Below, piece after piece: positions 52,048-61,126 of a DNA stretch of 64,000 bases (the stretch's first letter is position 1; each line of letters starts with the position of its first letter). The notes under the pieces were generated by a model. It saw only the letters and a list, made by a program, of their open reading frames with translations, made no database searches and was not told the origin of the DNA. Made by a program: the position numbers and the translations under genes. The DNA lies in the NCBI GenBank assembly GCA_023460085.1, contig JAEWRI010000021.1:62001-126000 (forward strand). Direction: 5' to 3'. This DNA is from Bacillota bacterium. GTDB lineage: Bacteria > Bacillota > Clostridia > Christensenellales > SZUA-584.

Positions 52048-53607
52048 TTGAATCTTGTCGTATTGCTTATAAGCTTGCTGTTTTTATTCAGCGTGTGTCT
52101 TGCGGTATTTATCGTGTATATGCAGGCAAAGCGCAGAAACGTCCCTGAAATGGGGCTGGTTGAGCTCCTGCTGATTGCCAACCTGTTTTATATCTTTGGT
52201 TATGCAATGGAGCTTGCCAGCATCGATGTGTTCTGGAAACTGATGTATAACCATGTGCAATACGTCGGGCTGCCATACATTGTAACGCTGTGGCTTTTAA
52301 CATGTATACGCTTTTGCAAGACTGAGTTCCGGTGGAGGCCACTATGGCTTATTTTGCTGTTGATTATACCTACAGCGACACTGGCTTTCAATCTGACACA
52401 TGAGCTGAACGGGATATATTATACTTCGTACCGGCTTCAAGACTGGCACGTATTTCATGTCGCCGTATTTCAGAAAGGAATATGGTATTACATCAACGCT
52501 TCATGGAACACCATTCTTGCATCACTTACCGTTTGGTTGTATATCGGCGCCTACCGCAGTTCAGACGGAATCAGAAAAAAACAGGCGCTTATGCTGCTTC
52601 TATTGAGTGTGCTTGCGGTATTGTTTACCCTGACTTCAATGCTATCCAAGGAAACAACTCAGATCGATTATACTGTTTTTCTGATCAGCGCTTCGTCCAT
52701 CATCTTGCTGGTCACTTTGTTTAAATATTCCCTTTTCGATCTTGTGCCAATGGCATATACGCAGCTTTTCAATGGAATGGAACATCCCGTTCTGGTGCTT
52801 GCCGACTCCATGCTCGTTGTAAAAGCGAATCCTGCTGCCAGAAAGATTTTTCCCAAGCTCTCGCAGTGCGACGCCTATACTCCGCTCCAATCGTTATTTT
52901 TATCGGATGACAAACTGGTACAGAGACTGTTGGAAAACGAAGAAAGCCTGGTGGAGGTGAGTCTGGGGGAGAGAAAGAAGTTTTATTCAGCAAAACTGAC
53001 CAGACTGAACATCAAAGAAAATGCAATAAAAAAAGATTACGGATATTTGATGGTGTTAAGTGATGTTACTTCTCATGTGAACCTTGTCCGCAATCTGGAG
53101 CATGAAGCTTCGGTAGATCCGCTGACCGGTTTGCTTAACCGCAGGGCTTTCTTTGCCATGGCGGATTCGGCAATTGAAAAAGCAATAGAATCTAAAGATA
53201 TGGTATCCCTTATCATGATTGATATCGATCATTACAAGAGAATCAACGACGAATTTGGTCATCAGACAGGGGATAAGGTATTGAGTGAAATTTCTGCGAT
53301 TATTTCCAGTCAGAGCCGCGAGAGCGATATTGCTGCCCGCTACGGAGGAGAAGAGTTTGTGTTGCTTCTGCCGTCAATGTCAGAAGAAGGCGCAGCCGCT
53401 GCTGCAAACCGTATTGCCAGCGCAATCCGCGAACACGTATTTACTGCGGAAAATCAACAGATACGGCTTACTGTGAGCATTGGAATTGCAAGTATATTCG
53501 TAAAAGAAAACCAGCGCGCAGACGGTCTGATTTTCCTTGCGGATAAAGCACTTTATCAAGCCAAACGGAAGGGCCGGGATCGTATCTGCGCCCAAAATTC
53601 AAAATAA
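52048..53607 (+). CDS. Diguanylate cyclase with 7TM histidine-kinase-type N-terminus
   Basis: About 519 residues; TTG 52048 follows GGGGGT and is preferred over GTG 52036. Seven or eight membrane segments (VVLLISLLFLFSVCLAVFIV onward) resemble the N-terminal 7TM of sensory kinases. A PAS-like region (NGMEHPVLVLADSMLVVKAN) and a complete GGDEF domain follow (DPLTGLLNRRAFFAM; MIDIDHYKRINDEFGHQTGD; RESDIAARYGGEEFVLLLP). The RxxD five residues before GGEEF is the c-di-GMP feedback site. Confidence 0.9.
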   Translation: MNLVVLLISLLFLFSVCLAVFIVYMQAKRRNVPEMGLVELLLIANLFYIFGYAMELASIDVFWKLMYNHVQYVGLPYIVTLWLLTCIRFCKTEFRWRPLWLILLLIIPTATLAFNLTHELNGIYYTSYRLQDWHVFHVAVFQKGIWYYINASWNTILASLTVWLYIGAYRSSDGIRKKQALMLLLLSVLAVLFTLTSMLSKETTQIDYTVFLISASSIILLVTLFKYSLFDLVPMAYTQLFNGMEHPVLVLADSMLVVKANPAARKIFPKLSQCDAYTPLQSLFLSDDKLVQRLLENEESLVEVSLGERKKFYSAKLTRLNIKENAIKKDYGYLMVLSDVTSHVNLVRNLEHEASVDPLTGLLNRRAFFAMADSAIEKAIESKDMVSLIMIDIDHYKRINDEFGHQTGDKVLSEISAIISSQSRESDIAARYGGEEFVLLLPSMSEEGAAAAANRIASAIREHVFTAENQQIRLTVSIGIASIFVKENQRADGLIFLADKALYQAKRKGRDRICAQNSK

Positions 53608-53627
53608 AAAAATTCTGGAAAACACTA

Positions 53628-53656
53628 TTGACAATAATGTTATTCACCCTTATAGT
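53628..53656 (+). promoter_or_regulatory. Consensus promoter of the gntR-ABC operon
   Basis: TTGACA (53628-53633), exactly 17 bases, TATAGT (53651-53656). The best-matching housekeeping promoter in the window; its -10 lies inside the operator palindrome. Confidence 0.88.
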
Positions 53657-53686
53657 TAGTTACATAAGTAATTAACTATAAGGGTG
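53645..53686 (+). promoter_or_regulatory. GntR operator palindrome
   Basis: CACCCTTATAGTTAGTTAC (53645-53663) and GTAATTAACTATAAGGGTG (53668-53686) form a 19-base inverted repeat with one mismatch around ATAA. It covers the -10, the transcription start and the ribosome site (AAGGGTGA) of the GntR gene, so the regulator probably represses its own operon. Confidence 0.8.
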
Positions 53687-53692
53687 ATATTT

Positions 53693-54061
53693 ATGATTTT
53701 GGATTTCCATAGCGAAATCCCCATCTATCAGCAAATAGCGGACGAAATTGAAAGCGCAATCATGTCCGGGGCGTATGAGGAAGAAAGCCAGGTTCCTTCA
53801 ACCACTGAGATTTCTGTGCAATATAAAATTAATCCGGCTACAGCGCTGAAAGGAATTTCTCTGTTGGTGGATGAAGGGATATTGTATAAACGCAGGGGGC
53901 TGGGCATGTTCGTTGCGGAGGGAGCGTATCAGAAGGTAATGGACAAAAGAAAGCTTGCCTTCTACGAGAAGTATGTGTTACCGATGGTCAATGAAGCCAA
54001 AAAACTTGCTGTCACAAGAAAGGAGATAGATGAAATGGTCATTCGGGGGTACGAGCAATGA
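53693..54061 (+). CDS. GntR-family (YtrA-type) repressor
   Basis: About 122 residues from ATG 53693. An N-terminal winged helix-turn-helix (IPIYQQIADEIESAIMSGAY; STTEISVQYKINPATALKGI; LVDEGILYKRRGLGMFV) and a short helical tail of the YtrA type. It overlaps the ABC ATPase gene by four bases. YtrA-type regulators usually control the adjacent ABC exporter and respond to cell-envelope-active agents. Confidence 0.92.
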   Translation: MILDFHSEIPIYQQIADEIESAIMSGAYEEESQVPSTTEISVQYKINPATALKGISLLVDEGILYKRRGLGMFVAEGAYQKVMDKRKLAFYEKYVLPMVNEAKKLAVTRKEIDEMVIRGYEQ

Positions 54062-54921
54062 GCGCGATTGAAGTGAAGCATGTTACCAAGAAGTACGGAG
54101 ACACTATGGCCCTCAGCGAGGTTTCCATTCGCTTCGAGGTCAACCGCATTTACGGTCTGCTTGGACGAAATGGAGCAGGAAAAACAACGTTGCTCAATCT
54201 CATCACGGACAGGGTTTTCCCGACAAGCGGAGAAGTTGCGATAGACGGAGATAATGTGCACGAGAATGATGCGGCTTTGTCCAAGGTGTATTGCATGAGC
54301 GAAAGAAGCCTGTATCCAAGCAACATGAGCATCAAGGACATCTTTAAATGGACGAGGGAATTTTATCCCGGTATGGATCTGGAATACGCATATCAGTTGG
54401 CGGATAAATTCGCACTGAGCCTGCGAAAAAAGGAGAAGACCCTGTCAACAGGCTATATGTCCATATACAAGGTTATCGTTGCGCTGTCGTGCGGCGCCCC
54501 CATATTGCTGCTTGACGAACCCGTTCTTGGATTGGATGCTAATTTTCGCGATTTGTTTTACAGAGAGCTTATCGCGAGTTATAGCGCAAAACCACGCACC
54601 ATCGTAATCTCCACACATCTCATCGAGGAAGCCGCCGATGTCATTGAAAATGTGGTGATTATACAATCAGGCCGCGTGCTTCTGCAGGATACCGTTCAAA
54701 ATGTGCTGTCGATGGGATACACCGCGACGGGGCCTCAGCGGTTGGTGGACGATTTTATCCGTGGCAGAAATGTGCTGGGAGCGGATGAACTGGGCGGCAT
54801 GAAGAGCGCATATCTGCTGGATACATTGCCACAGGATAAGCCGGAAGGAGTCGAGATATCGCGAATGAGGCTGCAGAGCCTGTTCGTGCATATGACCAAT
54901 GCAAAGGGGGAAATAAAATGA
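54058..54921 (+). CDS. ABC transporter ATP-binding protein
   Basis: A 287-residue ATPase with Walker A (LLGRNGAGKTTLLNL), Q-loop region (VYCMSERSLYPS), signature-like LSTGYMSIYKVIVALS (degenerate LSGGQ), Walker B (APILLLDEPVLGLDANF) and H-loop (TIVISTHLIEE), and a C-terminal tail. Partner of the next permease in an efflux-type transporter. Confidence 0.93.
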   Translation: MSAIEVKHVTKKYGDTMALSEVSIRFEVNRIYGLLGRNGAGKTTLLNLITDRVFPTSGEVAIDGDNVHENDAALSKVYCMSERSLYPSNMSIKDIFKWTREFYPGMDLEYAYQLADKFALSLRKKEKTLSTGYMSIYKVIVALSCGAPILLLDEPVLGLDANFRDLFYRELIASYSAKPRTIVISTHLIEEAADVIENVVIIQSGRVLLQDTVQNVLSMGYTATGPQRLVDDFIRGRNVLGADELGGMKSAYLLDTLPQDKPEGVEISRMRLQSLFVHMTNAKGEIK

Positions 54922-55673
54922 AAATAAAATCCGCCTATAAATTTCAGATGTCCGAGTTGAGCAAGCCGGTTCTGATATATTACATCGTAATTGCAGCGCT
55001 GATGATAATGGTTGCAGTAACGCAGAAGGTAATGGATAGCCGTGGATTTGAATCGTCCGCAAGCGGATTTGAAATGGCTACAGTGATTTTCCTTTTTGTC
55101 TGCGGCCTCAACGCCTTCAAGCAGCCATTCCATATGTTCATGGCAAACGGCGTATCCCGCAAAAGCGGATTTATCGGTACGATTGCGGCGTTTGGTACCG
55201 TTTCTGTCGGCATGGCGCTCATTGATGGCCTTCTCAGTCTGGTAATGTCACTCTTCCTGCGATACGAAACGCTGTTTGCCCAGCAATATGGCACTCGGTA
55301 TGGATGGGCAGAAGGTTCTGGTGTAACAGTAGGACTCGCAGCCGAAAGCTTCTTATGGGCGGTCTTCTGCTATATGGCGGCAGCCATGTTGGGTCTAGCG
55401 ATAACCACGGCATACTACCGTATGAACAAGCCATTAAAGCTTGCGGTATCCATCGGCGTGCCGGTGCTGGTGCTCATTGTGATCCCCATTGTGGATGCCA
55501 GCGTCTTCGGAGGAGCGATTACCTATGCAGTAATGAACATTATTGCTATGGCCACAAGCATTCTGGGAAAGGGGAACCCTTACAGCATGGTTCTGTGCAA
55601 CGTATTCTGGATTCTAATTATGGGCGGAGTTTCATGGCTCTTGGTTCGCAGAGCAACGGTACGGACACAGTAG
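54918..55673 (+). CDS. ABC transporter permease
   Basis: A 251-residue membrane protein with about six membrane segments (LIYYIVIAALMIMVAVTQKV; FLWAVFCYMAAAMLGLAITT; VLVLIVIPIVDASVFGGAIT). It overlaps the ATPase gene by four bases and ends the GntR operon. Substrate unknown; envelope-related export is likely from its regulator type. Confidence 0.85.
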   Translation: MKIKSAYKFQMSELSKPVLIYYIVIAALMIMVAVTQKVMDSRGFESSASGFEMATVIFLFVCGLNAFKQPFHMFMANGVSRKSGFIGTIAAFGTVSVGMALIDGLLSLVMSLFLRYETLFAQQYGTRYGWAEGSGVTVGLAAESFLWAVFCYMAAAMLGLAITTAYYRMNKPLKLAVSIGVPVLVLIVIPIVDASVFGGAITYAVMNIIAMATSILGKGNPYSMVLCNVFWILIMGGVSWLLVRRATVRTQ

Positions 55674-55675
55674 TA

Positions 55676-55723
55676 AAGAAAAACAGCCCTGCGCATCCAT
55701 GTTTGCGCGGGGCTGTTTTTGTA
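55676..55723 (+). terminator. Bidirectional terminator
   Basis: AAACAGCCCTGCGC (55681-55694) and GCGCGGGGCTGTTT (55705-55718) with one G-T pair, A-run before and T-run after. Ends both the ABC operon and the convergent GGDEF gene. Confidence 0.88.
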
Positions 55724-55728
55724 TGATT

Positions 55729-56895
55729 TCAGGCGCTTTTCACACAATTACGTCCGCATTGCTTCGCTTGGTATAGTGCATTATCCACCTTAGCATACTG
55801 CGCGATAAGCTGGGGATCCGAAGTATATGAGAGCCGTGATACGCCCAGACTGGCGGTAATATGGATAATGTGGTCGTTGATGCAAAATGTATGTGATTCC
55901 AATACCCGGCGCAGCTTCTCTGCGACAACAAGGGCTTCTTCAGCTTCTGTATGAGGCAGCAGCAGCAGAAATTCCTCTCCGCCGAGACGGCAAAGAGTAT
56001 CATATATACGGATGTTCTCCGATAACAAACAGGCAATGGATATGAGCAATTCATCGCCTATTGGGTGACCGTACATATCGTTAATATTTTTGAACCAGTC
56101 GATATCGAGCATGATGAGGTAGGAATTATATGCCATACGACTGTTCATCGCGATTTCTTTCTGAAGAACCTGATCAAAGTGCTGTCGGTTAGGTAATCCC
56201 GTCAGAGAGTCGTAAAAAGCCATGCGGTTTAATTTTTGATTGGCCTGCTCCAGTTTAATGCGCTGATCGTTAATATAGCTTCTCTGCCGAATGTTGGTAT
56301 ATTGGTGCCGCCACATGATGACGGACAGCACGAAGCAAAATACAACGGTGGCAAATCCATTGACGCGGTTGGAAAAGAGAACCTCCGCAGATGGGTTGTG
56401 AATCCCAATAAGAAAATAAAATGCCGTATAGATAATGGTATAATATAACAGTGACCGCAGGGGATGGTTGAAAAGAGACGTCGCTACAATTACGCTGAGA
56501 ATAATGAAGGGAGAGATATTGGTGGTTACGAGTTGATCGATTACGACAATGGCGATACCGCCAGCGCCAAACCCGGCAATCATCAGATACTTAAGAAAGT
56601 AATTGAGCAGCCTCCGATTCGGCTTGTCCTTCAAATAAAGAGCCAAAATCATGCATGCAACCATCCAAAGCATCATGCATGCATGCGCAATCGATAACTC
56701 CTCTTTCCATAAGTCTGTATTTCCGCTGGTTCCAGAATAGGTGAATGAAAAGAAGAATACATGCAGGATATTAACCATAACAACAATCGGGGAACAATAT
56801 AATACCCTTCGGGTATTGAGTATATTAATCTCTTCTCGTATGCTCTTTTCCACAAAAACAAAACGTTTAAACGTATCTATTATTCTATGAGGCAT
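55729..56895 (-). CDS. Diguanylate cyclase, membrane-bound
   Basis: A 388-residue protein with six membrane segments in its first 200 residues (RVLYCSPIVVMVNILHVFFF onward), then a GGDEF domain (YDSLTGLPNRQHFDQVLQKE; LDIDWFKNINDMYGHPIGDE; RIYDTLCRLGGEEFLLLLP). RIYD is the c-di-GMP inhibition site. It likely makes c-di-GMP in response to a membrane signal. Confidence 0.92.
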   Translation of the reverse strand: MPHRIIDTFKRFVFVEKSIREEINILNTRRVLYCSPIVVMVNILHVFFFSFTYSGTSGNTDLWKEELSIAHACMMLWMVACMILALYLKDKPNRRLLNYFLKYLMIAGFGAGGIAIVVIDQLVTTNISPFIILSVIVATSLFNHPLRSLLYYTIIYTAFYFLIGIHNPSAEVLFSNRVNGFATVVFCFVLSVIMWRHQYTNIRQRSYINDQRIKLEQANQKLNRMAFYDSLTGLPNRQHFDQVLQKEIAMNSRMAYNSYLIMLDIDWFKNINDMYGHPIGDELLISIACLLSENIRIYDTLCRLGGEEFLLLLPHTEAEEALVVAEKLRRVLESHTFCINDHIIHITASLGVSRLSYTSDPQLIAQYAKVDNALYQAKQCGRNCVKSA

Positions 56896-56994
56896 ACTGT
56901 GATATCCTTTATGCTTGATTTAACAGTTAGCGAACCTACCATGAAATTTATTATATTTCACAATTAATTTACAATATATTTATATTACCTTTTC

Positions 56995-57024
56995 TTGACG
57001 CTTCTTGTCAATATGGGGTAATAT
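56995..57024 (+). promoter_or_regulatory. Likely promoter of the HMA-domain gene
   Basis: TTGACG (56995-57000), 18 bases, TAATAT (57019-57024). The -35 is part of a small inverted repeat TTGAC/GTCAA. It lies in the divergent gap 56896-57089. Confidence 0.5.
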
Positions 57025-57089
57025 GTTTAAACGCTGCCGCTTATCCTGCAGTGCGCTGAAGAAATTAGAAGTATTTCCGGAGGAAAGAA

Positions 57090-57305
57090 ATGATTCGAGT
57101 AGAATATCATGTATCTGGCATGGGATGCGATGCTTGCGTTCGGCGGGTAAAGAACGCGATTACCGCTTTAAGCGGCGTGACAAAATGTGAAGTAAACCTC
57201 ACTAAAGAAACCGCTTCTGTCGATTATGACGAAGACACCGTTTCAGAAGCGGATATCCGCGAAGCTGCAGAAGAGGCGGGGTACAGCCTAACGAAATTAT
57301 CATAA
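57090..57305 (+). CDS. Copper-chaperone-like heavy-metal-associated protein
   Basis: A 71-residue HMA domain: EYHVSGMGCDACVRRVKNAI with the CxxC metal site, then YDEDTVSEADIREAAEEAGY. GGAGG precedes the ATG. It would carry Cu(I) or a similar ion in the cytoplasm. No copper ATPase is adjacent in the window. Confidence 0.88.
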   Translation: MIRVEYHVSGMGCDACVRRVKNAITALSGVTKCEVNLTKETASVDYDEDTVSEADIREAAEEAGYSLTKLS

Positions 57306-57334
57306 TATTAAAGAAGACAAGGCTTGTGCTGTGC

Positions 57335-58300
57335 TCATGTGGCAGCTGCTGACTCTTCCTGCGCAGCAGTATCGTCGTTTGCTGCGATGTTTATAGCAGG
57401 CATCGTTTCTGCCCGGAGTCCATGCTTCGCCAGTTCAGCGTCCGCTTTGCGATAATATTTTCTGAACATCCTGAAATATCCTTGCGTATCTTCCCGTACA
57501 AAATCTGCAGGGATGGCGGCGTCGGCGAGGATACGCTTGAACTCATACCCGCCGTATACCTTCCAGAATTGCAGAAGCCCGACATTTATCGCATCGTGCG
57601 GACAATACATCGCACAGCGCATGCACATTGCGCACTGAGCGCCGAACCGCACCCCTTTATCATCCATACGGATATTTCCGACAGGACACATAGAGACGCA
57701 GCGGCGGCAGCGCGTGCAGCGTGTTTTATTCACGGAATAAAGTAAACCGTTGAAACGCGCGCCAAACCATTCTATCCGCATTAAAAACGCTACCAGATGA
57801 TGTCCGACGTGATACCGAATGGCGTCTCTTTCACCATTGAGCAGACGCAGAACCAAAAGTTTGCTCTGTGCCTGAGTGTACAGATACATCTGTTTGGCCA
57901 GCGCATCCTGATAACGGAACATGACATTATACGGCATCAACATATGAGACTCCAGCAGCACATCATATCCTTTGCGTTTCAGTAGGGCATGCACCACGCA
58001 GGAAGAAGCGTTATTCATTTTGAAAGGCTCTCCGGAGGTTTTAAACAGAAAAGCCGGACGCTGCAAGTCCGGAAGCTGTTTTAAAAAGCGTACAAAAAAT
58101 TCGGGCGCATTATAAGCATGCACGGGGTATCCAAAACCAATGCAGTCATACGCTTCCGGAGAAGGCAGTGCATCCAGCGGTTTTCGTATCTCGCACACAG
58201 TGGTTTCCACACCGCCCTCGCGGAACGCATGGGCAATCATACGGGCGGAATGGAGAGTATTGAATGTACCGGAAAAAACATAAATAATAGCGGTTTTCAT
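57335..58300 (-). CDS. EFR1-type flavodoxin/ferredoxin protein
   Basis: A 321-residue protein. The N-terminal half is a flavodoxin-like domain (AIIYVFSGTFNTLHSARMIA; YDCIGFGYPVHAYNAPEFFV). The C-terminal half has two 4Fe-4S clusters (CTRCRRCVSMCPVGNI and CAMCMRCAMYCPHDAI) and a tail of about 90 residues. It likely moves electrons between flavin and iron-sulfur centres; partner unknown. GAGGTGA precedes its ATG. Confidence 0.88.
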   Translation of the reverse strand: MKTAIIYVFSGTFNTLHSARMIAHAFREGGVETTVCEIRKPLDALPSPEAYDCIGFGYPVHAYNAPEFFVRFLKQLPDLQRPAFLFKTSGEPFKMNNASSCVVHALLKRKGYDVLLESHMLMPYNVMFRYQDALAKQMYLYTQAQSKLLVLRLLNGERDAIRYHVGHHLVAFLMRIEWFGARFNGLLYSVNKTRCTRCRRCVSMCPVGNIRMDDKGVRFGAQCAMCMRCAMYCPHDAINVGLLQFWKVYGGYEFKRILADAAIPADFVREDTQGYFRMFRKYYRKADAELAKHGLRAETMPAINIAANDDTAAQEESAAAT

Positions 58301-58395
58301 TTCTCACCTCGAACTGTGGTTGGGTATTTAATTTTTCACTTGGTTATCGAAACGGATTACGGGCCTCCTTTCATTATTGATGTATGAATACGGCT

Positions 58396-58424
58396 ATTAT
58401 AACATCCAGTTCTCCTTTTTTCAG
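58396..58424 (-). promoter_or_regulatory. Likely promoter of the EFR1 gene
   Basis: On the minus strand, CTGAAA (58419-58424 on plus), 17 bases, TATAAT (58396-58401 on plus), about 95 bases upstream of the start. Confidence 0.5.
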
Positions 58425-58496
58425 CATGTTTTTTCATTGAATAAGCAATGGTGCAGAGAGAGATACTTTTATTATTACGAAGATAAGGAGTTAATC

Positions 58497-58631
58497 ATGC
58501 CAAAAGACAGTCAGATAGACAATAAAGCAAGCCGCAAAAAGAAAAGCAAGGGACAGACGCCGCTTACCGCAGAAAATCAAAATCATAACCGCAATACCAA
58601 GAGGCAGTCCGCGCCGGGGAATGACGTTTAA
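58497..58631 (+). CDS. Small basic protein, unknown (SspP-like size and composition)
   Basis: A 44-residue hydrophilic protein (MPKDSQIDNKASRKKKSKGQ, ending NRNTKRQSAPGNDV) with a clear AAGGAG site before its ATG. Size, charge and the Asn/His/Arg-rich end recall minor small acid-soluble spore proteins of the SspP type, but the match is too weak to name it. A longer frame starts at 58377 without a ribosome site. Confidence 0.5.
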   Translation: MPKDSQIDNKASRKKKSKGQTPLTAENQNHNRNTKRQSAPGNDV

Positions 58632-58720
58632 AGTGATGGCCGGTGTTTATGCCATAATTCGCGATTACTATTCGCGCAACTCGCCAAATTTCTCAACAAG
58701 CAGAGAGTATACTTTTTACG

Positions 58721-60208
58721 ATGTTAAATGAAATGGCTAAAGCTGAATATCTGAAAGAACTTCCTCTTCCTGCAATCATCACCGATGCAGGAACGGGGGA
58801 AATTCTTTATGCCAATACGGAAGCGGAGGCCAGCGGGCTTGTAAAAGAACAATACTATTCAGAAAATCAGACGGAAGCTGCTGATTGTATGCCGAACGGC
58901 ATGATAAGCATCTGCATTGGCGGAAAAGCCATGCGTGCAGCTGCGCGGGAAGCGAATATAGATTATAATAATAAAGATGCACGGTTGATTGTTTTCACTT
59001 CCCTTCGAAATGAAACCGATATGCCGGATGAAAAAGAGATCTGTGCGCTGTTTTTGAAGACGGACAAAAAGAAGTGCGAGGCTGAATTTCTGCGCATGAC
59101 GGGAACCGGTATCGGCGCTTTTTGCGCGGCGTTCTACGAAGCGCGCTCTCAGCGCTATGTACTTCGAGAGGAGTGGCGAACCCGCCGCAGCGCCAGTATT
59201 CCGGTACTTCAGCAGGACCCGGCGATAATCTCTGGCGAAGAATCCGCCAGGCTGCAAAAAATCAAAGGCGCGTCAGACATCGCCATCCTCCCGTATTCCA
59301 AAGCGTACGGTACCAAAGGCGTGGCAATATACTTTTTCGACAAATCTCCGCAAGCGGACAAGCTGGACACGCTGAAAAATTCAATAAGCTACTACGCGGC
59401 CTTTTCGCCGGATATTCAGAACTCGTCCCGCTTCGCGCTTCACCATGGTATCAATTCGCTGGAACAGGGCGTGGCGGTTTGGTCACGTGCGACGCGTACG
59501 CTCATATACAGCAATGCCGCATACCGGCGAATGTTCGGCAAAGAAAGCACGCGAAAACTTTTGGATATTCTCGGCAAAGAAATTCGGGGGAATACGACAC
59601 ACGAAACACTGACGGACGGAAACGGACGCTTTTTCGATGTGACGCACACGATATGCGGAAACCGTGGCGACGGCGTGGTTTCAACCATTCTCATCGATAA
59701 CACCGCGTATGTTAAAGCACAGCGAAGGCTGGACGCGATGGCGCGTACCGACGCGTTAACCGGTCTCATGAACAGGCGCGCAGGACTGGAATATCTGGAG
59801 AAGCAATACGGGCAGTGTAAACGCCAGGGGCAGCCCTTTACCGTATGTTTTGCGGATATCGACGGGCTAAAACATATTAACGATACCTGGGGGCATGGCG
59901 CGGGCGACGCGATGATACAGTCTGTGGCAGAGGTGCTGAAGCAGTATGTAGATAAATCGGGAGCGGTATGCCGCCTGGGCGGCGACGAATTTGTTTTGAT
60001 ACTCCCCAATCAAACTGCCGCGGATGCGTCTCAGATCTCAACCCAAATCAGCCGGGAGGCGGCACACTGTTTCGTAGGGGACAACGATGGTATCGCGATG
60101 AGCTTCGGAATCAAGCAGGCTGAATTCACTGCGGGAGAGAGCGCGGAAACGCTGGTATCCGTAGCGGATATGGAAATGTATCGCGAAAAGAACCGCAAAA
60201 GCCGTTAA
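58721..60208 (+). CDS. GGDEF protein without membrane segments
   Basis: A 495-residue protein. The N-terminus has a PAS-like segment (LPLPAIITDAGTGEILYANT) and a second one in the middle (GVAVWSRATRTLIYSNAAYR); a GGDEF domain ends it (DALTGLMNRRAGLEYLEKQY; FADIDGLKHINDTWGHGAGD; CRLGGDEFVLILP). The usual RxxD feedback site is absent (DKSG instead). It should be a soluble diguanylate cyclase that escapes product inhibition. Its last four bases overlap the end of metF on the other strand. Confidence 0.88.
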   Translation: MLNEMAKAEYLKELPLPAIITDAGTGEILYANTEAEASGLVKEQYYSENQTEAADCMPNGMISICIGGKAMRAAAREANIDYNNKDARLIVFTSLRNETDMPDEKEICALFLKTDKKKCEAEFLRMTGTGIGAFCAAFYEARSQRYVLREEWRTRRSASIPVLQQDPAIISGEESARLQKIKGASDIAILPYSKAYGTKGVAIYFFDKSPQADKLDTLKNSISYYAAFSPDIQNSSRFALHHGINSLEQGVAVWSRATRTLIYSNAAYRRMFGKESTRKLLDILGKEIRGNTTHETLTDGNGRFFDVTHTICGNRGDGVVSTILIDNTAYVKAQRRLDAMARTDALTGLMNRRAGLEYLEKQYGQCKRQGQPFTVCFADIDGLKHINDTWGHGAGDAMIQSVAEVLKQYVDKSGAVCRLGGDEFVLILPNQTAADASQISTQISREAAHCFVGDNDGIAMSFGIKQAEFTAGESAETLVSVADMEMYREKNRKSR

Positions 60209-61068
60209 GCCAGCCCGCTGCCCGTCAATATCCTGGCGACGGCTTCGGCTTTGTTCATCGTATAAAGATGAAATCCTTTAACGCCATGGCGCTTCAGGTA
60301 TCCAATCTCCTCAATCGCGAACTCAATGCCCGCTTCCGTAAAGGATGGAATGTCTTCGCCATACCTGCAAATGATCCGGGAAAGCGCCGCCGGGATAGAA
60401 CAGGCGGAAAGCAGAGACATCCGGATGATCTGCTTGGGATTCAGCACCGGCATCACGCCGGTTACTATCGGGGCATGGATGCCCGCCTTATATACCTGTT
60501 CATAAAAATCGATTATCGCATTCCGGTCAAAGCAGAGCTGTGTGATAAAGAAATCCGCGCCCGCGTCTGCCTTGATACGCATATAGGCAATATCCTCCTC
60601 GGAACTGCCGCTTTCCACGTGCAGCTCGGGATACGCGGCAGCCGCAATCGTAAAGCCGCCGCCTGCTTTTATATCCGCAATTAAATCACTTGCGTGAAGA
60701 TAATGCCGAAAGGTTTCTTCGCGGCTCATACCCTCGGGGACATCGCCTCTTAGCGCCAGTACATTATTAACGCCTGAAGCTCTGAGCTTATCAAGCATAT
60801 CGTTGACCGAGGAAGGATTCGCGCCGGCGCATGTAAGGTGCGCAATGGCCTCCAGCCCGATTGTGTTTCTGACATGAGAAGCGATTTCCAGAGTGCGATC
60901 GCGGCTGCTGCCGCCTGCGCCGTATGTGACGCTGGCAAATGCGGGGGAATAAGACGAAAGATGAGATATCGTGTCGTAAACGGTGTTCAGAGGCATATCT
61001 TTTTTGGGCGGAAAGAATTCAAGCGAGAAATGCGGGGAATCACTGGACAGTTTTTCGAGCAATGTCAT
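60205..61068 (-). CDS. metF: Methylenetetrahydrofolate reductase
   Basis: A 287-residue TIM-barrel flavoenzyme: FSLEFFPPKKDMPLNTVYDT at the start (the Glu is catalytic), ASVTYGAGGSSRDRTLEIA, VLALRGDVPEGMS, DFFITQLCFDRNAIIDFYEQ, and GVMPVLNPKQIIRMSLLSAC. It makes methyl-tetrahydrofolate for the methionine synthase encoded divergently. GGAGGGTGCCCC is before its ATG on the minus strand. Confidence 0.95.
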   Translation of the reverse strand: MTLLEKLSSDSPHFSLEFFPPKKDMPLNTVYDTISHLSSYSPAFASVTYGAGGSSRDRTLEIASHVRNTIGLEAIAHLTCAGANPSSVNDMLDKLRASGVNNVLALRGDVPEGMSREETFRHYLHASDLIADIKAGGGFTIAAAAYPELHVESGSSEEDIAYMRIKADAGADFFITQLCFDRNAIIDFYEQVYKAGIHAPIVTGVMPVLNPKQIIRMSLLSACSIPAALSRIICRYGEDIPSFTEAGIEFAIEEIGYLKRHGVKGFHLYTMNKAEAVARILTGSGLA

Positions 61069-61126
61069 GGGGCACCCTCCGGGAGTTTTGTTTATTTAAC
61101 CACACACCCGGCTTTTTTTCAAGAGG

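Noticed and set aside
57005..57190. A 61-codon frame overlapping the HMA-domain gene
   Set aside because: Out of frame with the clear HMA domain and without family motifs.
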